Part shown: positions 52,736 through 62,547 of the stretch, piece by piece
Layout: every line of letters begins with the position of its first letter
How positions within the stretch are numbered: the stretch's first letter is position 1
Source: Rhizobium oryzihabitans
Lineage (GTDB): Bacteria > Pseudomonadota > Alphaproteobacteria > Rhizobiales > Rhizobiaceae
Assembly: GCF_010669145.1 (NCBI RefSeq)
Contig: NZ_CP048632.1
Location: 2,934,501 to 2,998,500 of the forward strand
Length of the DNA stretch: 64,000 nt
Direction: 5' to 3'
Notes under the pieces: generated by a model
Told to the model about the DNA's origin: nothing
The model's input: only the letters and a program-made list of their open reading frames with translations
The model's database searches: none
Made by a program: the position numbers and the translations under genes

Positions 52736-52947
52736 TCAGCCGCTGGCAGCTCCGTCAGGTCGGGTTGGCGTATCGTTCTCTTCATTCGCCGTGGCGCGCT
52801 GGCAGAGGGCTTCTTTCAGCAGAATCTCGATCAGCGCGTTGATACTGCGCAATTCATCGCTCGCCGCGTGCCTGATCCTGTTCAATAGAGCGGGTTCGAT
52901 CCGCAGCGGAAAGGCCACCCGCTCCGGTCCCGGGGACGCCCTGCCAT
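52736..52947 (-). pseudogene. Arc-like ribbon-helix-helix protein, frameshifted near its start
   Basis: A 70-residue Arc/MetJ-type RHH DNA-binding protein. The strand-helix-helix RVAFPLRIEPALLNRIRHAAS..SINALIEILLKEAL is clear. GCGGAGTTGAGCG before ATG 52947 is a good ribosome site, but the frame from it (MAGRPR..) is one base short of the RHH frame. Adding one G or C within CCCGGGG at 52929-52935 gives MAGRPRGPERVAFPLRI. The alternative is a GTG start downstream without a ribosome site. The function (transcription factor or antitoxin) is unknown; no toxin gene is adjacent. Confidence 0.65.
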
Positions 52948-52950
52948 CGC

Positions 52951-53130
52951 TCAACTCCGCAAAACGATGTTGACCACCGACGGAGCGTTCCCGTCGCCCG
53001 TTGGCATGATCAGCAGGTCCGAGATCACGGCGGTGTCTGGCCGCGGCAGGACGGCGCCGGTGATTTCGCACGCAGCGCCATGGCTGCCAATGGCTGAAGG
53101 CGGTTTGTCGGCAATGGATAAGGACATCAT
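52951..53130 (-). CDS. Small putative protein upstream of the RHH gene
   Basis: A 59-codon frame (MMSLSIADKPPSAIGSHGAA at the start, SVVNIVLRS at the end) that stops 3 bases before the RHH ATG (TGAGCGATG), suggesting translational coupling. I recognise no family. Supporting points are position and coding-like composition; against it, the ribosome site is weak. It could be a leader peptide or a real small protein. Confidence 0.4.
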   Translation of the reverse strand: MMSLSIADKPPSAIGSHGAACEITGAVLPRPDTAVISDLLIMPTGDGNAPSVVNIVLRS

Positions 53131-53197
53131 GGGTCTCGCTGAAGGATGATGTCTTTTTGCTAACGGACCGGGATTGCAGCCCGATTACGCAAAACCA

Positions 53198-53232
53198 AAA
53201 CGCCGCAGGCATTTTAATGACCTGCGGCGTTT
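53198..53232 (-). terminator. Terminator of carB
   Basis: A 12-bp stem AAACGCCGCAGG/CCTGCGGCGTTT. On the minus strand it is followed by TGGTTTTGCG, 23 bases after the carB stop. Confidence 0.85.
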
Positions 53233-53254
53233 GTTTTGTTCTCTTGCGATCAGC

Positions 53255-56200
53255 TTACTGGAAGTAGCTCTGCAGCGGCTTCACTTCCAGATTGCCGGCC
53301 TTCAGGGCCTTGATGGCAAGGGCTGCAGCTTCCGCACCGGCCATCGTGGTGTAATAGGGCACCTTCTGCATCAGCGTTGCGCGGCGAAGCGACTTTGAGT
53401 CGGAAATCGCCTTGTTGCTGTCGGTGGTGTTGATGACGAGCTGGACCTGACGGTTGCGGATGGCGTCCTCAATATGCGGACGGCCTTCCTGCACCTTGTT
53501 GATCTTTTCGGCGTTAATGCCCTTTTCAGCGAGGAAACGCTGGGTGCCGCCGGTTGCCAGCACCTTGAAGCCGCTTTCCACCAGAATGCGGATGGCCGGC
53601 AGAACGCCTTCCTTGTCGTCGTCACGCACGGAGACGAAGACCGTGCCGGAGCGCGGCAGGTCGACGCCGGCGCCAAGCTGGCTCTTGGCAAAGGCCAGCG
53701 CGAAATCCGTGTCGAGGCCGATGACTTCGCCGGTCGAGCGCATTTCCGGTCCGAGCAAAATGTCGACGCCGGGGAAGCGGGCGAAGGGGAAGACCGCTTC
53801 CTTGACGGCGATGTGCTTCAGGTTGCGCGGATCGGGCTTCTGGCCATAGGCGGCAATCGCCGGCTCAAGCTTCTCGCCGGCCATGACGCGCGCGGCGATC
53901 TTGGCAATCGGCGCGCCGATGGTCTTGGCGACGAAAGGCACGGTACGCGAGGCGCGCGGATTGACTTCGAGAACGTAGATGGTGCCGTCCTTGATGGCGT
54001 ATTGAACGTTCATCAGGCCGCCGACATTAAGCGCTTTTGCAAGCGCCGTCGTCTGGCGCTCCAGCTCGTCGAGGGTTTCCTTGCTGAGCGACCGCGACGG
54101 CAGCGAGCAGGCCGAGTCGCCCGAATGGATGCCGGCCTCTTCGATATGTTCCATGATGCCGGAGACGAAGACGTTTTCGCCATCGCACAGCGCATCGACA
54201 TCCACTTCGACGGCGTTGGTCAGGTAGCTGTCGAACAGCAGCGGGTTCTTGCCGAGCAGGGTGTTGATCTGGCCGGTCTTGTCGTTCGGGTAACGCTGCT
54301 TGATGTCCTCGGGCACCAGGCCCGGAACCGTGTCGAGCAGGTAGGTCTGGAGCTGGCCTTCCGAATGGATGATCTGCATGGCGCGGCCACCCAGAACGTA
54401 GGAAGGACGCACGACCAGCGGGAAGCCGATTTCGGAGGCGACGAGGCGCGCCTGCTCGACCGAATAGGCGATGCCGTTGTTCGGCTGGGCGAGATCGAGC
54501 TTCATCAGGAGCTTCTGGAAGCGGTCGCGGTCTTCGGCAAGGTCGATCATGTCAGGCGCAGTACCGAGGATCGGGATACCGTTCTTTTCCAGCGCTTCGG
54601 CGAGCTTCAGCGGGGTCTGGCCGCCGAACTGCACGATGACGCCGACCAATTCACCCTTTTCCTGCTCTGCGCGCATGATCTCGATCACGTCTTCGGCCGT
54701 CAGAGGTTCGAAATAGAGGCGGTCGGAGGTGTCGTAGTCGGTGGAGACGGTTTCCGGGTTGCAGTTGATCATGATCGCTTCGAAGCCGGCATCCTTCAGC
54801 GCGAAAGCGGCGTGGCAGCAGCAATAATCGAACTCGATGCCCTGGCCGATGCGGTTTGGACCGCCGCCGAGGATGACGACCTTCTTGCGATCCGAAACCT
54901 GCGCTTCAGAGCGGGCAGCACCGACGAAGGGAATTTCGTAGGTCGAATACATGTAGGCGGTCGGCGAAGCGAATTCGGCTGCGCAGGTGTCGATGCGCTT
55001 GAAGACCGGACGGACGTTCAGGCTGTTGCGCAGTTCCGCCACTTCCTTCGGGCGCTTGCCGGTGAGGCTTGCGAGGCGGGCGTCCGAGAAGCCCATGGCT
55101 TTCAGCATACGCAGGTTTTCGGCATCCTTCGGCAGGCCATGTTCGCGGATGCGGGCTTCCGTATCCACGATGGCCTTGAACTGGTCAATGAACCAGGGGT
55201 CGATCTTGCTGTTTTCGTGAACTTCTTCCGCCGTCATGCCCATGCGCAGAGCCTGTGCGACCATGCGCAGGCGATCCGGGGTCGGCGTGCCGATGGCGGC
55301 GCGGATGGCGTTCTTGGAGCCTTCGCCCTCTTCAAAGCCGGGAATCTCGATTTCATCGAGACCGGTGAGGCCGGTTTCCATGCCGCGCAGGGCCTTCTGC
55401 AGCGATTCCGCGAAGGTGCGGCCGATGGCCATGACTTCACCGACCGACTTCATGGCGGTGGTGAGGATCGGCGAGGCGCCGGGGAATTTCTCGAAGGCAA
55501 AACGCGGGATCTTGGTGACGACGTAGTCGATCGACGGTTCGAACGAGGCAGGGGTCGCGCCGCCGGTAATGTCGTTTTCCAGCTCGTCGAGCGTATAGCC
55601 GATGGCGAGCTTGGCGGCGATCTTGGCGATCGGGAAGCCGGTCGCCTTGGAGGCGAGAGCGGACGAGCGCGAGACGCGCGGGTTCATTTCGATGACGACG
55701 AGACGGCCGTCCTTCGGGTTGACGGCGAACTGCACGTTCGAGCCGCCGGTTTCCACGCCGATCTCGCGCAGCACCGCAATCGAGGCGTTGCGCATGATCT
55801 GGTATTCTTTATCCGTCAGCGTCAGCGCCGGCGCAACCGTGATCGAGTCGCCGGTGTGGACGCCCATTGGATCGATGTTTTCGATGGAGCAGATGATGAT
55901 GCAATTGTCCGCCTTGTCGCGGACGACTTCCATCTCATATTCCTTCCAGCCGAGAACCGATTCTTCGACCAGCACTTCCGTCGTCGGCGAGGCGTCGAGG
56001 CCGCCCGACACGATGTCGAAGAATTCAGAGCGGTTATAGGCAATGCCGCCGCCGGTGCCGCCAAGCGTAAACGACGGGCGAATGATGGCGGGCAGACCGA
56101 CATGATCGATGGCCTGTGCAGCAATCGCCATGGCATGGGCCATGTAACGCTGCTTGCGGTCGGTTTCGCCGAGGTTCCACTGGTTTTCGAGGTCGTCCAG

Positions 56201-56742
56201 CGCCTTGTCGAGATCGGGCCGGAAAGCTTGCCCTTCAGCTCGGTGCGGGCGGCTTCGTGTTTCTTGCGGTCGGCGTCCTTGATCTCGGTGGCGTTGGCCA
56301 GCATCGATTTCGGCGTTTCGAGGCCGATGCGCGCCATTGCTTCGCGGAAGAGCGCGCGGTCTTCGGCCATGTCGATGGCTTCGGGCTTTGCGCCGATCAT
56401 TTCGACGTTGTAGCGGTCGAGAACGCCCATGCGCTTGAGAGAAAGCGCGGTGTTGAGCGCGGTCTGGCCGCCCATGGTCGGCAGAAGCGCGTCCGGACGC
56501 TCCTTGGCGATGATCTTGGCGACGACTTCAGGCGTGATCGGCTCGACGTAAGTTGCGTCGGCAAGGCCCGGATCGGTCATGATGGTCGCCGGGTTGGAGT
56601 TGACCAGGATGACCCGGTAACCCTCTTCCTTCAGCGCCTTGCAGGCCTGCGTGCCGGAATAGTCGAATTCACATGCCTGACCGATGACGATCGGTCCCGC
56701 GCCGATGATGAGGATGGACTTGATATCTTGGCGCTTCGGCAT
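53255..56742 (-). pseudogene. carB: Carbamoyl-phosphate synthase large subunit, one-base frameshift
   Basis: Makes carbamoyl phosphate for arginine and pyrimidines. Restored, it is 1162 residues, the rhizobial length. The start is [21 protein letters not shown] (56742), followed by two ATP-grasp halves (ADQ-like [13 protein letters not shown], then [13 protein letters not shown]) and the allosteric MGS domain at the end. The reading breaks after KLSGP: adding one C at plus-strand 56215 gives [20 protein letters not shown] and joins the pieces in frame. As printed it is split into 53255..about 56143 and about 56215..56742. Because carB is normally single-copy and important, a sequencing deletion is the likely explanation. 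Confidence 0.93.
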
Positions 56743-56899
56743 GGCTCTCTCGTTCCGCGTTTTGGTTGCGCAAAACACCAGCCAGGGTGGAAGATCACCG
56801 GCCGGGGCGCGCAATTCAAATGTTTTCAGGCTAGAAGCGGCTTATAGGCAAATGTTTTTGAGAACGGAACCCCATAAATTCCGGAATCGACAGAAACTC

Positions 56900-57721
56900 T
56901 TAACCGGCAGGGGCATGCGCGGCGAAACGGGCCTGCACCGCCGCATTATGGGAGCGGCTGACGGGGATTTCCGTGCCGTCTTGGGTCATCACATGCAGGC
57001 GACCAGCCTGCTTGCGCAGTGAGACGACGTCGGCATCGGCAATCCAGTGCGACCGATGCACCTGCAAGCCCTGCGTCTGGCCAATTTCGTTCATCGCATC
57101 GGCAAAACGTAACAGAACCAGCTGACGTCCCCGCGTCGTCACCACTTCGGTATAATGATCCTGCACGGAAAGACGCAGCAAGGTTCCGCGCCGTTCCGGC
57201 CCTAGGCGATCAAGAATGGCGGGACGCTCCTTTTCGGACGGCGGTGGCGCGGTTTCCGCTTCCACCTCTCTTGTCGCACCGGCCGTGTTTGCGGCGCCGG
57301 CTGTCAGGCAACTGAGGAAACAGAATATAAGGCAAAGCGGCAGAGCAGCCTGCGCATCTTCCCCAACCGAGGCGATATCGAAGGATTGTCCGAGGAATAG
57401 ATGGTTGGCGAGAGTTATCATGGCGCCGATCGGCAGGGCGGCGACGATCGCCCCCACCATTGCCCGCGCAAGCGAGCTTGAAAATGTCCGTGTCAGCGCG
57501 GCATTGGCGAAGGCAGAAAAACTGGTTGTGATGATCCAGCCCGTGCCAAGCAGTAGCGTCCAATAGGCAGCCCTTGGCCAGAAGGTCATTTTCTGGCCGG
57601 TGCCGTAGGGGCCGGTCACGATGAACAGAACGACGATGGCGACGAACATGCTCCACAGCGAGCGGGAGCGCCCCAAGGCTTGCAATTGGCGACGCGTGGA
57701 TTGCACGACAGTGCCGTTCAC
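56900..57721 (-). CDS. Membrane-anchored LytTR-type transcription regulator
   Basis: A 273-residue protein. Four TM helices (about 20-165) are followed by a linker and a LytTR DNA-binding domain (about 175-265: LLRLSVQDHYTEVVTTRGRQLVLLRFADAM, QVHRSHWIA). Such membrane LytTR proteins control neighbouring membrane-protein genes in many bacteria. I chose GTG 57721 because CGGGAGAATTTC precedes it; TTG 57793 is possible. It is divergent from a DUF2306 membrane protein, its likely target or partner. Confidence 0.87.
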   Translation of the reverse strand: MNGTVVQSTRRQLQALGRSRSLWSMFVAIVVLFIVTGPYGTGQKMTFWPRAAYWTLLLGTGWIITTSFSAFANAALTRTFSSSLARAMVGAIVAALPIGAMITLANHLFLGQSFDIASVGEDAQAALPLCLIFCFLSCLTAGAANTAGATREVEAETAPPPSEKERPAILDRLGPERRGTLLRLSVQDHYTEVVTTRGRQLVLLRFADAMNEIGQTQGLQVHRSHWIADADVVSLRKQAGRLHVMTQDGTEIPVSRSHNAAVQARFAAHAPAG

Positions 57722-57806
57722 GAAATTCTCCCGCTGTTTGCGCCATTCCGGTTGAGCCGCGTCATGTTTCGCTGAAATTGCCGCCAAATTCAACCGGGTG
57801 AGAAAA

Positions 57807-58295
57807 ATGTCCCTTCAACCTCTTCTTGATGCGCCCTTCGCCGTTCAGCTGCATGTGGCGACAGTCATTCCCGCCGCCATCATCGGCGCGGTGGTTTTGT
57901 TTTTTCCGAAAGGCACGCCTCTACACCGGCTGCTCGGCAAGATCTGGGTGGTGCTGATGGTTGTCACGTCGTTCTCGACATTCTTCATACATGAGCTGAA
58001 TGTTTTCTACGGCTTCAGCCCGATCCACCTCATGTCGCTTTTCACCATATATGGCTGTCTGCAATCCGTGTATTTCGCACGCCGGGGTGACATCAAGCGC
58101 CATATGCGGATCATGCAGGGTGTCTATCTTGGTGGCATCGTCATTGCCGGCGGCTTCACCTTCCTTCCCGGGCGCATCATGAATGGCGTTGTTTTCGGCA
58201 ATGGCGGGCAGGATTTTCTGACGCTGTCAGTCGGGGGGCTGCTGTTTGTTTTCCTGTTCGTTGTGGTTTTCAGGCAAAGGCGGCGCGCCGCCTGA
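57807..58295 (+). CDS. DUF2306 membrane protein
   Basis: A 162-residue protein with four to five TM helices. HVATVIPAAIIGAVVLFFPKGTPLHRLLGKIWVVLM and RHMRIMQGVYLGG are typical of DUF2306. The conserved His residues suggest heme or metal binding, but the function is unknown. I chose the ATG at 57807; a GTG at 57798 is in frame. It is divergent from the LytTR regulator. Confidence 0.85.
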   Translation: MSLQPLLDAPFAVQLHVATVIPAAIIGAVVLFFPKGTPLHRLLGKIWVVLMVVTSFSTFFIHELNVFYGFSPIHLMSLFTIYGCLQSVYFARRGDIKRHMRIMQGVYLGGIVIAGGFTFLPGRIMNGVVFGNGGQDFLTLSVGGLLFVFLFVVVFRQRRRAA

Positions 58296-58382
58296 GACAG
58301 GCCAAGCTTTCTTCCGGAACAAGATGTATTATAGTGCCGTTATAAGGCAGCTTGTTGAGGCGACGTTCGCCGGGAGAAAAGC

Positions 58383-59315
58383 ATGGAATGGAGAGGGCGT
58401 CGCCAGTCGGACAATATCGAGGACCGGCGCGGCATGTCAGCGGGATCGGGCTCATCGGGTAACGATCCTTTTTCCCGTGGCGGGATGCGTGTGCCGATCG
58501 GGCGTCGCGGTGGCGGCATTGGCATCGGCGGTATTCTGGTCATTCTGGTGATCAGCTGGGTGCTTGGCATCAATCCGCTGACGCTGCTTTCCGGCGGCGA
58601 TATTTCACTGGATGGCGGCGGCACGACGCAGCAATCCGGCACCCAGCAATCCGGTACGCGCCCGCAGGGTCAATCGACCGATGAGACGACGGCTTTCGTG
58701 CGGACCGTGCTGGCTGAGACCGAAGATACGTGGAGCGGCATTTTCCAGTCCGCCGGCGAGACCTATCAGAAACCGACGCTGGTGCTGTTTTCGGGCCAGG
58801 TATCTTCCGCCTGCGGTTATGCTTCGGCCGCCAGCGGACCGTTCTATTGCCCGGGTGACCGTAAGGTCTATCTCGACACCAGCTTCTTCAAGGAATTGGA
58901 CCAGCGTTTCGGCGCGGCCGGCGATTTTGCGCAGGCTTACGTGATTGCGCATGAGGTGGGCCACCACATCCAGAACCTGACCGGCGTCCTGCCGGAGTTC
59001 AACCGCCGCCGCCAGTCGATGAGCCAGGTGGATGCCAACAAGATGTCGGTGCGTGTGGAGCTTCAGGCGGATTGTTATGCCGGCATCTGGGGCAAGTTCA
59101 CCGAACAGAAGGGTATTCTGGAAACCGGCGACCTCGAGGAAGCGCTCAATGCCGCCCACCAGATCGGCGACGACACCCTGCAGAAGCAGACCCAAGGATA
59201 TGTGGTGCCTGACAGTTTCAACCACGGTACCTCGGCGCAGCGCATGGAATGGTTCAAGCGTGGCTTCCAGAACGGACGTGTCGAGGATTGCGACACCTTC
59301 TCGGCGAATATCTGA
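58383..59315 (+). CDS. Neutral zinc metallopeptidase (YpfJ family)
   Basis: A 310-residue protein. A Gly/Arg-rich N-terminus (MEWRGRRQSDNIEDRRG) precedes one TM helix (about 45-63). The periplasmic catalytic domain (about 100-305) has the zincin motif IAHEVGHHIQ (near residue 192) and ELQADCYAGIW with the third ligand. This is the YpfJ/KPN_02809 family; the substrate is unknown. Full length, with GGGAGAAAAGC before the ATG. Confidence 0.92.
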   Translation: MEWRGRRQSDNIEDRRGMSAGSGSSGNDPFSRGGMRVPIGRRGGGIGIGGILVILVISWVLGINPLTLLSGGDISLDGGGTTQQSGTQQSGTRPQGQSTDETTAFVRTVLAETEDTWSGIFQSAGETYQKPTLVLFSGQVSSACGYASAASGPFYCPGDRKVYLDTSFFKELDQRFGAAGDFAQAYVIAHEVGHHIQNLTGVLPEFNRRRQSMSQVDANKMSVRVELQADCYAGIWGKFTEQKGILETGDLEEALNAAHQIGDDTLQKQTQGYVVPDSFNHGTSAQRMEWFKRGFQNGRVEDCDTFSANI

Positions 59316-59324
59316 GCATACGAA

Positions 59325-59345
59325 AAGGGGGCTTTCAGCCCCCTT
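59325..59345. terminator. Bidirectional terminator
   Basis: Stem AAGGGGGCT/AGCCCCCTT with a TTC loop, flanked by AAAA on the left and TTATTTG on the right, between the convergent metallopeptidase and DUF2938 genes. Confidence 0.85.
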
Positions 59346-59351
59346 ATTTGT

Positions 59352-59831
59352 TCAGCGCATCAGCAACGCCACGGCATACATGCCGAGTGCGAAGATCGTG
59401 TGTGCAACGAGGTTGAGAACACGAACCTTGGTGGGATTGGGCGTTTTCGACGCTGCCCAGCCGATGCCGAGACCCGGCTGCAGCAGGAACCAGCCCGCGC
59501 CGACCGTCACGATGCCGACGATCCATGGCTGAATGAAGGATGGTTCGGCAAACCATGCGGCCGGCACTATCAGTGCCAGAAGGATGCCGTAGAGAATGCC
59601 GACGGCATAATGCGAAATCCAGCCGAGCGCCAGTTCATGCTCGTAGGGTGCGGCCGTGGCGATGCTGTCGTGAAATATCCTGCCCTTCGGCACGTGCCAG
59701 AACCAGCGACCGACCGGCGCCCAGTTGGGCGCGGACTGGCCGAAAAAGCGGTGCAGCACGATTGCCCATATATCCATAAACACGGTGCCGCCAATGCCCA
59801 TGGCAATGCCGCGCCAAATCAGTTCCAGCAT
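59352..59831 (-). CDS. DUF2938 membrane protein
   Basis: A 159-residue protein with four TM helices. IWRGIAMGIGGTVFMDIWAIVLHRFFG and RIFHDSIATAAPYEHELALGWISHYAVGILYG match DUF2938. Conserved His residues (HDS, HELA, HYAVG) could bind metal or heme. The function is unknown. It starts at ATG 59831, monocistronic. Confidence 0.85.
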   Translation of the reverse strand: MLELIWRGIAMGIGGTVFMDIWAIVLHRFFGQSAPNWAPVGRWFWHVPKGRIFHDSIATAAPYEHELALGWISHYAVGILYGILLALIVPAAWFAEPSFIQPWIVGIVTVGAGWFLLQPGLGIGWAASKTPNPTKVRVLNLVAHTIFALGMYAVALLMR

Positions 59832-59917
59832 AGATCCCTCCGAAAATCATGATCGATCAAGCTCTATCGGATCGAGCCGGTGGAGAGAACCGCGTATTGT
59901 TCGCGCGGTAAATAAAA

Positions 59918-59939
59918 ATGGCCGGATCGCTCCGGCCAT
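59918..59939 (-). terminator. Terminator-like hairpin on the minus strand
   Basis: A 9-bp stem ATGGCCGGA/TCCGGCCAT with TTTTATTT following on the minus strand. It probably ends transcripts from the chemoreceptor gene that read through the adjoining repeat. Confidence 0.7.
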
Positions 59940-59970
59940 CATATTGCGCAAAAGCGCGAAACCTCTCCTT

Positions 59971-60080
59971 CGTCATGCCGGACTTGATCCGGCATCCAGC
60001 CACGGCGCGTCCGCGCCGTGAGGAGAGTCTTTTGCGATCAAGGACTTGATCGTGGACCCCGGATCAAGTCCGGGGTGACG
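59971..60080. repeat. RIME-like intergenic palindrome, copy 6
   Basis: CGTCATGCCGGACTTGATCC at the left is mirrored by GGATCAAGTCCGGGGTGACG at the right. An inner hairpin is CACGGCGCG/CGCGCCGTG. The segment AGTCTTTTGCGATCAAGGAC is identical to copy 3. It lies between the DUF2938 and chemoreceptor genes. Confidence 0.88.
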
Positions 60081-60115
60081 GAGTCTGTGGGTCTCGCCTG
60101 TGAGCTATTCTCACC

Positions 60116-62206
60116 TTAAGCAGCACGCCCATATTCCGCCTGCCGGCGCGTTGCCGTGGCGAGCTGGAATTGCGCAAGCAGATCATTAAGCGCCGCCGCT
60201 TCCGAGGCGAGGCCATGGCTTGCCGCCGTCTGTTCCTCGACCATGGCGGCATTCTGCTGCGTGCCCTGATCGATGGTGTTGATGGCGGTGTTGATTTCCT
60301 GAAGGCCGGTCGACTGTTCGCGCGACGATGTCACAATGGCGTCGATGTGGCGGTTGATCTCCTGAACTTCGCGAACGATGGTTTCCAGCGCCTTGCCGGC
60401 ATTGCCGACGAGATCGACGCCGGATTGAACCTGCGATGTCGAGGCGTTGATCAGCGTCTTGATTTCCTTCGCCGCATTGGCGGAGCGCTGGGCGAGTTCG
60501 CGCACTTCCTGTGCGACGACGGCAAAACCCTTGCCCGCTTCACCGGCGCGCGCGGCTTCCACACCGGCGTTCAGCGCCAGAAGGTTGGTCTGGAAAGCGA
60601 TTTCATCGATGACGCCGATGATGTTGCTGATTTCGGACGATGATTTTTCGATACCTTCCATCGCGCGGACGGCGTCTCCAACGATGACGCCCGACTGTTC
60701 CGCATTGTTTCGCGTGCGGTCAACGAGACGGCCGACTTCCTCGGCCCGGCGGGCGGAGTCCTTCACCGTCGTGGTGATTTCCTCAAGTGCCGCCGCAGTC
60801 TCTTCGACGGAGGCTGCCTGCTGCTCGGTGCGTCGAGCGAGATCATCGGCGGACTGGCGGATTTCTCCAGCGCCGGCATCGATTGCCCGCGCATTCTGGC
60901 CGACGGTGCTCAAGGCCGCATTCAGCTTGGCGACGGAATTGTTGAAATCGTCGCGCAGCCGGTCGATGCGGGCCACGAAAGGTGTGTCGATGCGGTAATT
61001 CAGATCGCCATTCGAAAGATGTGTCAGTCCCTTGGCGAGCGAATCCACCGCGAACTGGATGTCTGCCGCATCTTTCGCAGCCAGTCTTTCGCGGTCGTTG
61101 CGCTCCTGTTCGGAAAGCGTGCGGTTCTGTTCGGCGTCCCCTTCGAGGCGCAGGCGTTCCACGGCGTTCGACCTGAAAACCGCAACTGCCGCCGCCATCG
61201 AGCCGATCTGATCGCTGCGTTCCTGGCCCGGAATGGCAACATTGAGATTGCCGGCAGCCAGACCTTCCATGGCGGCGGTCATCTGCGTGACGGGGCGAAC
61301 GATGAAACGGCTGAGAACGGTCGCGAGCAGGCCGATCATGATCGCAGCGGCGAGAATCGTGGCGATGGTTGCTGCAAGGCGAAATTGGCCGATTGCGCTA
61401 TAGGCAATATCGGAATCGACGACGAAACCGAGATACCAGTCGACCGAAGGCAGGCCGGCGACGGGGATGAAGCTGGTGATCTTGCCCTTGCCGTCGATCT
61501 CGGTTTGCGAAATCGCGGAGGAAATCGCCGGCGTGTTGACCTTGAAGAGATCGGTGAGCGGCTTGTCGACAAATTTCGGATCGGGATGAATGAGGATCTT
61601 GCCGTCCTTGCTGACGAGGAAGGCGTATCCGTCCGTGCCGGCATCCACGGCCTTGATCATGGTTACCAGCGAATCCAGCGAAAAGTCGCTCCCCGTCACG
61701 CCGGCCAGCTTGCCGTCGACGGAAACGGGAATGGCGGCGGTGATGATGAGGCCGCCGGTCGAGGCGTCGCTATAGGGCTCGGTCAGCACCGGCTTTCCGG
61801 CCTTGACGGCATCCAGATACCAGGGGCGCTTGCGCGGATCATAACCTTCCGGCAACGGCAATTTCGGGAAGGTCGTAAAGCTGCCGCTTTCGGCATTGCC
61901 GAAATAGGTGGACATGAATTGCGCCGTCAGAACATCGTTCTGCAGGAACTGCACCTTGGCATCGTCGTCGGAAAGCTTGGCAAATGTCTTCGCCACCGTG
62001 TCTGTCAGCATGATACGGCCGTTCAGCCAGTTGGCGATGCTCTGCGCCGCCTGCTTGCCGGACGAATCGATGTTTTCCGCCACGGCTTCCGTCGTTACCC
62101 GGTGCTGAAGACTGTCGATGTAGAAGGAAAAACCTGCAAAGGCGGCGACGACGAGCGATGACGCCGCAAACAGGATGCGCGTCATGAGATTGGTTTTTTT
62201 GGGCAA
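60116..62206 (-). CDS. Methyl-accepting chemotaxis protein, dCache amino-acid type
   Basis: A 696-residue chemoreceptor. TM1 is about 10-30, the periplasmic double-Cache domain about 35-280, TM2 about 284-306, then HAMP, a second HAMP-like region and the signalling domain (about 450-680, VIDEIAFQTNLLALNAGVEAA). The Cache domain carries YDPRKRPWY, EPYSD and GSDFSL, which fit the dCache_1AA amino-acid-binding pattern (R-x-W-Y, Y-x-D, later Asp) known from PctA-like receptors, so an amino-acid ligand is predicted. There is no CheR pentapeptide. Monocistronic. Confidence 0.93.
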   Translation of the reverse strand: MPKKTNLMTRILFAASSLVVAAFAGFSFYIDSLQHRVTTEAVAENIDSSGKQAAQSIANWLNGRIMLTDTVAKTFAKLSDDDAKVQFLQNDVLTAQFMSTYFGNAESGSFTTFPKLPLPEGYDPRKRPWYLDAVKAGKPVLTEPYSDASTGGLIITAAIPVSVDGKLAGVTGSDFSLDSLVTMIKAVDAGTDGYAFLVSKDGKILIHPDPKFVDKPLTDLFKVNTPAISSAISQTEIDGKGKITSFIPVAGLPSVDWYLGFVVDSDIAYSAIGQFRLAATIATILAAAIMIGLLATVLSRFIVRPVTQMTAAMEGLAAGNLNVAIPGQERSDQIGSMAAAVAVFRSNAVERLRLEGDAEQNRTLSEQERNDRERLAAKDAADIQFAVDSLAKGLTHLSNGDLNYRIDTPFVARIDRLRDDFNNSVAKLNAALSTVGQNARAIDAGAGEIRQSADDLARRTEQQAASVEETAAALEEITTTVKDSARRAEEVGRLVDRTRNNAEQSGVIVGDAVRAMEGIEKSSSEISNIIGVIDEIAFQTNLLALNAGVEAARAGEAGKGFAVVAQEVRELAQRSANAAKEIKTLINASTSQVQSGVDLVGNAGKALETIVREVQEINRHIDAIVTSSREQSTGLQEINTAINTIDQGTQQNAAMVEEQTAASHGLASEAAALNDLLAQFQLATATRRQAEYGRAA

Positions 62207-62547
62207 GCTACACGTCCTTGGGGCCAGATGCGCCCATTCGGCTCATCTTGGAAAATGGTGGGAAAGACATGCCTCAATGGCGGGAATATTCTGCGTCATG
62301 CAGCTTATGGTTTGAAAGAACTTCGCGATATTCTAATGGGTAAAGTGAAATGGTAAAATTCGGCTAAATTTGTTTTATGTCATGTCATTTCAGCTGATCT
62401 TGAGCCGATGGCGGGCTCAAGGTTCCGGTTTGCGTAAATTTTGATCATTGATCCGCAAAGGTTGCGTGCAGGAAGGGAATATTTTATTCATCAGCCTGCT
62501 GCCGTTGCGCAATTCGCGGGCAACGGCCAAAATTCAGGTGAATTACA

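Noticed and set aside
53474..56413. 979-codon open frame on the plus strand opposite carB
   Set aside because: An antisense shadow of carB; its Asp/Arg/Gly/Val-rich composition is what GC-rich codons read backwards would give.
53255..56742. True pseudogenisation of carB
   Set aside because: A single missing base restores a full-length enzyme, and four other genes show the same defect, so a base-call error explains it better.
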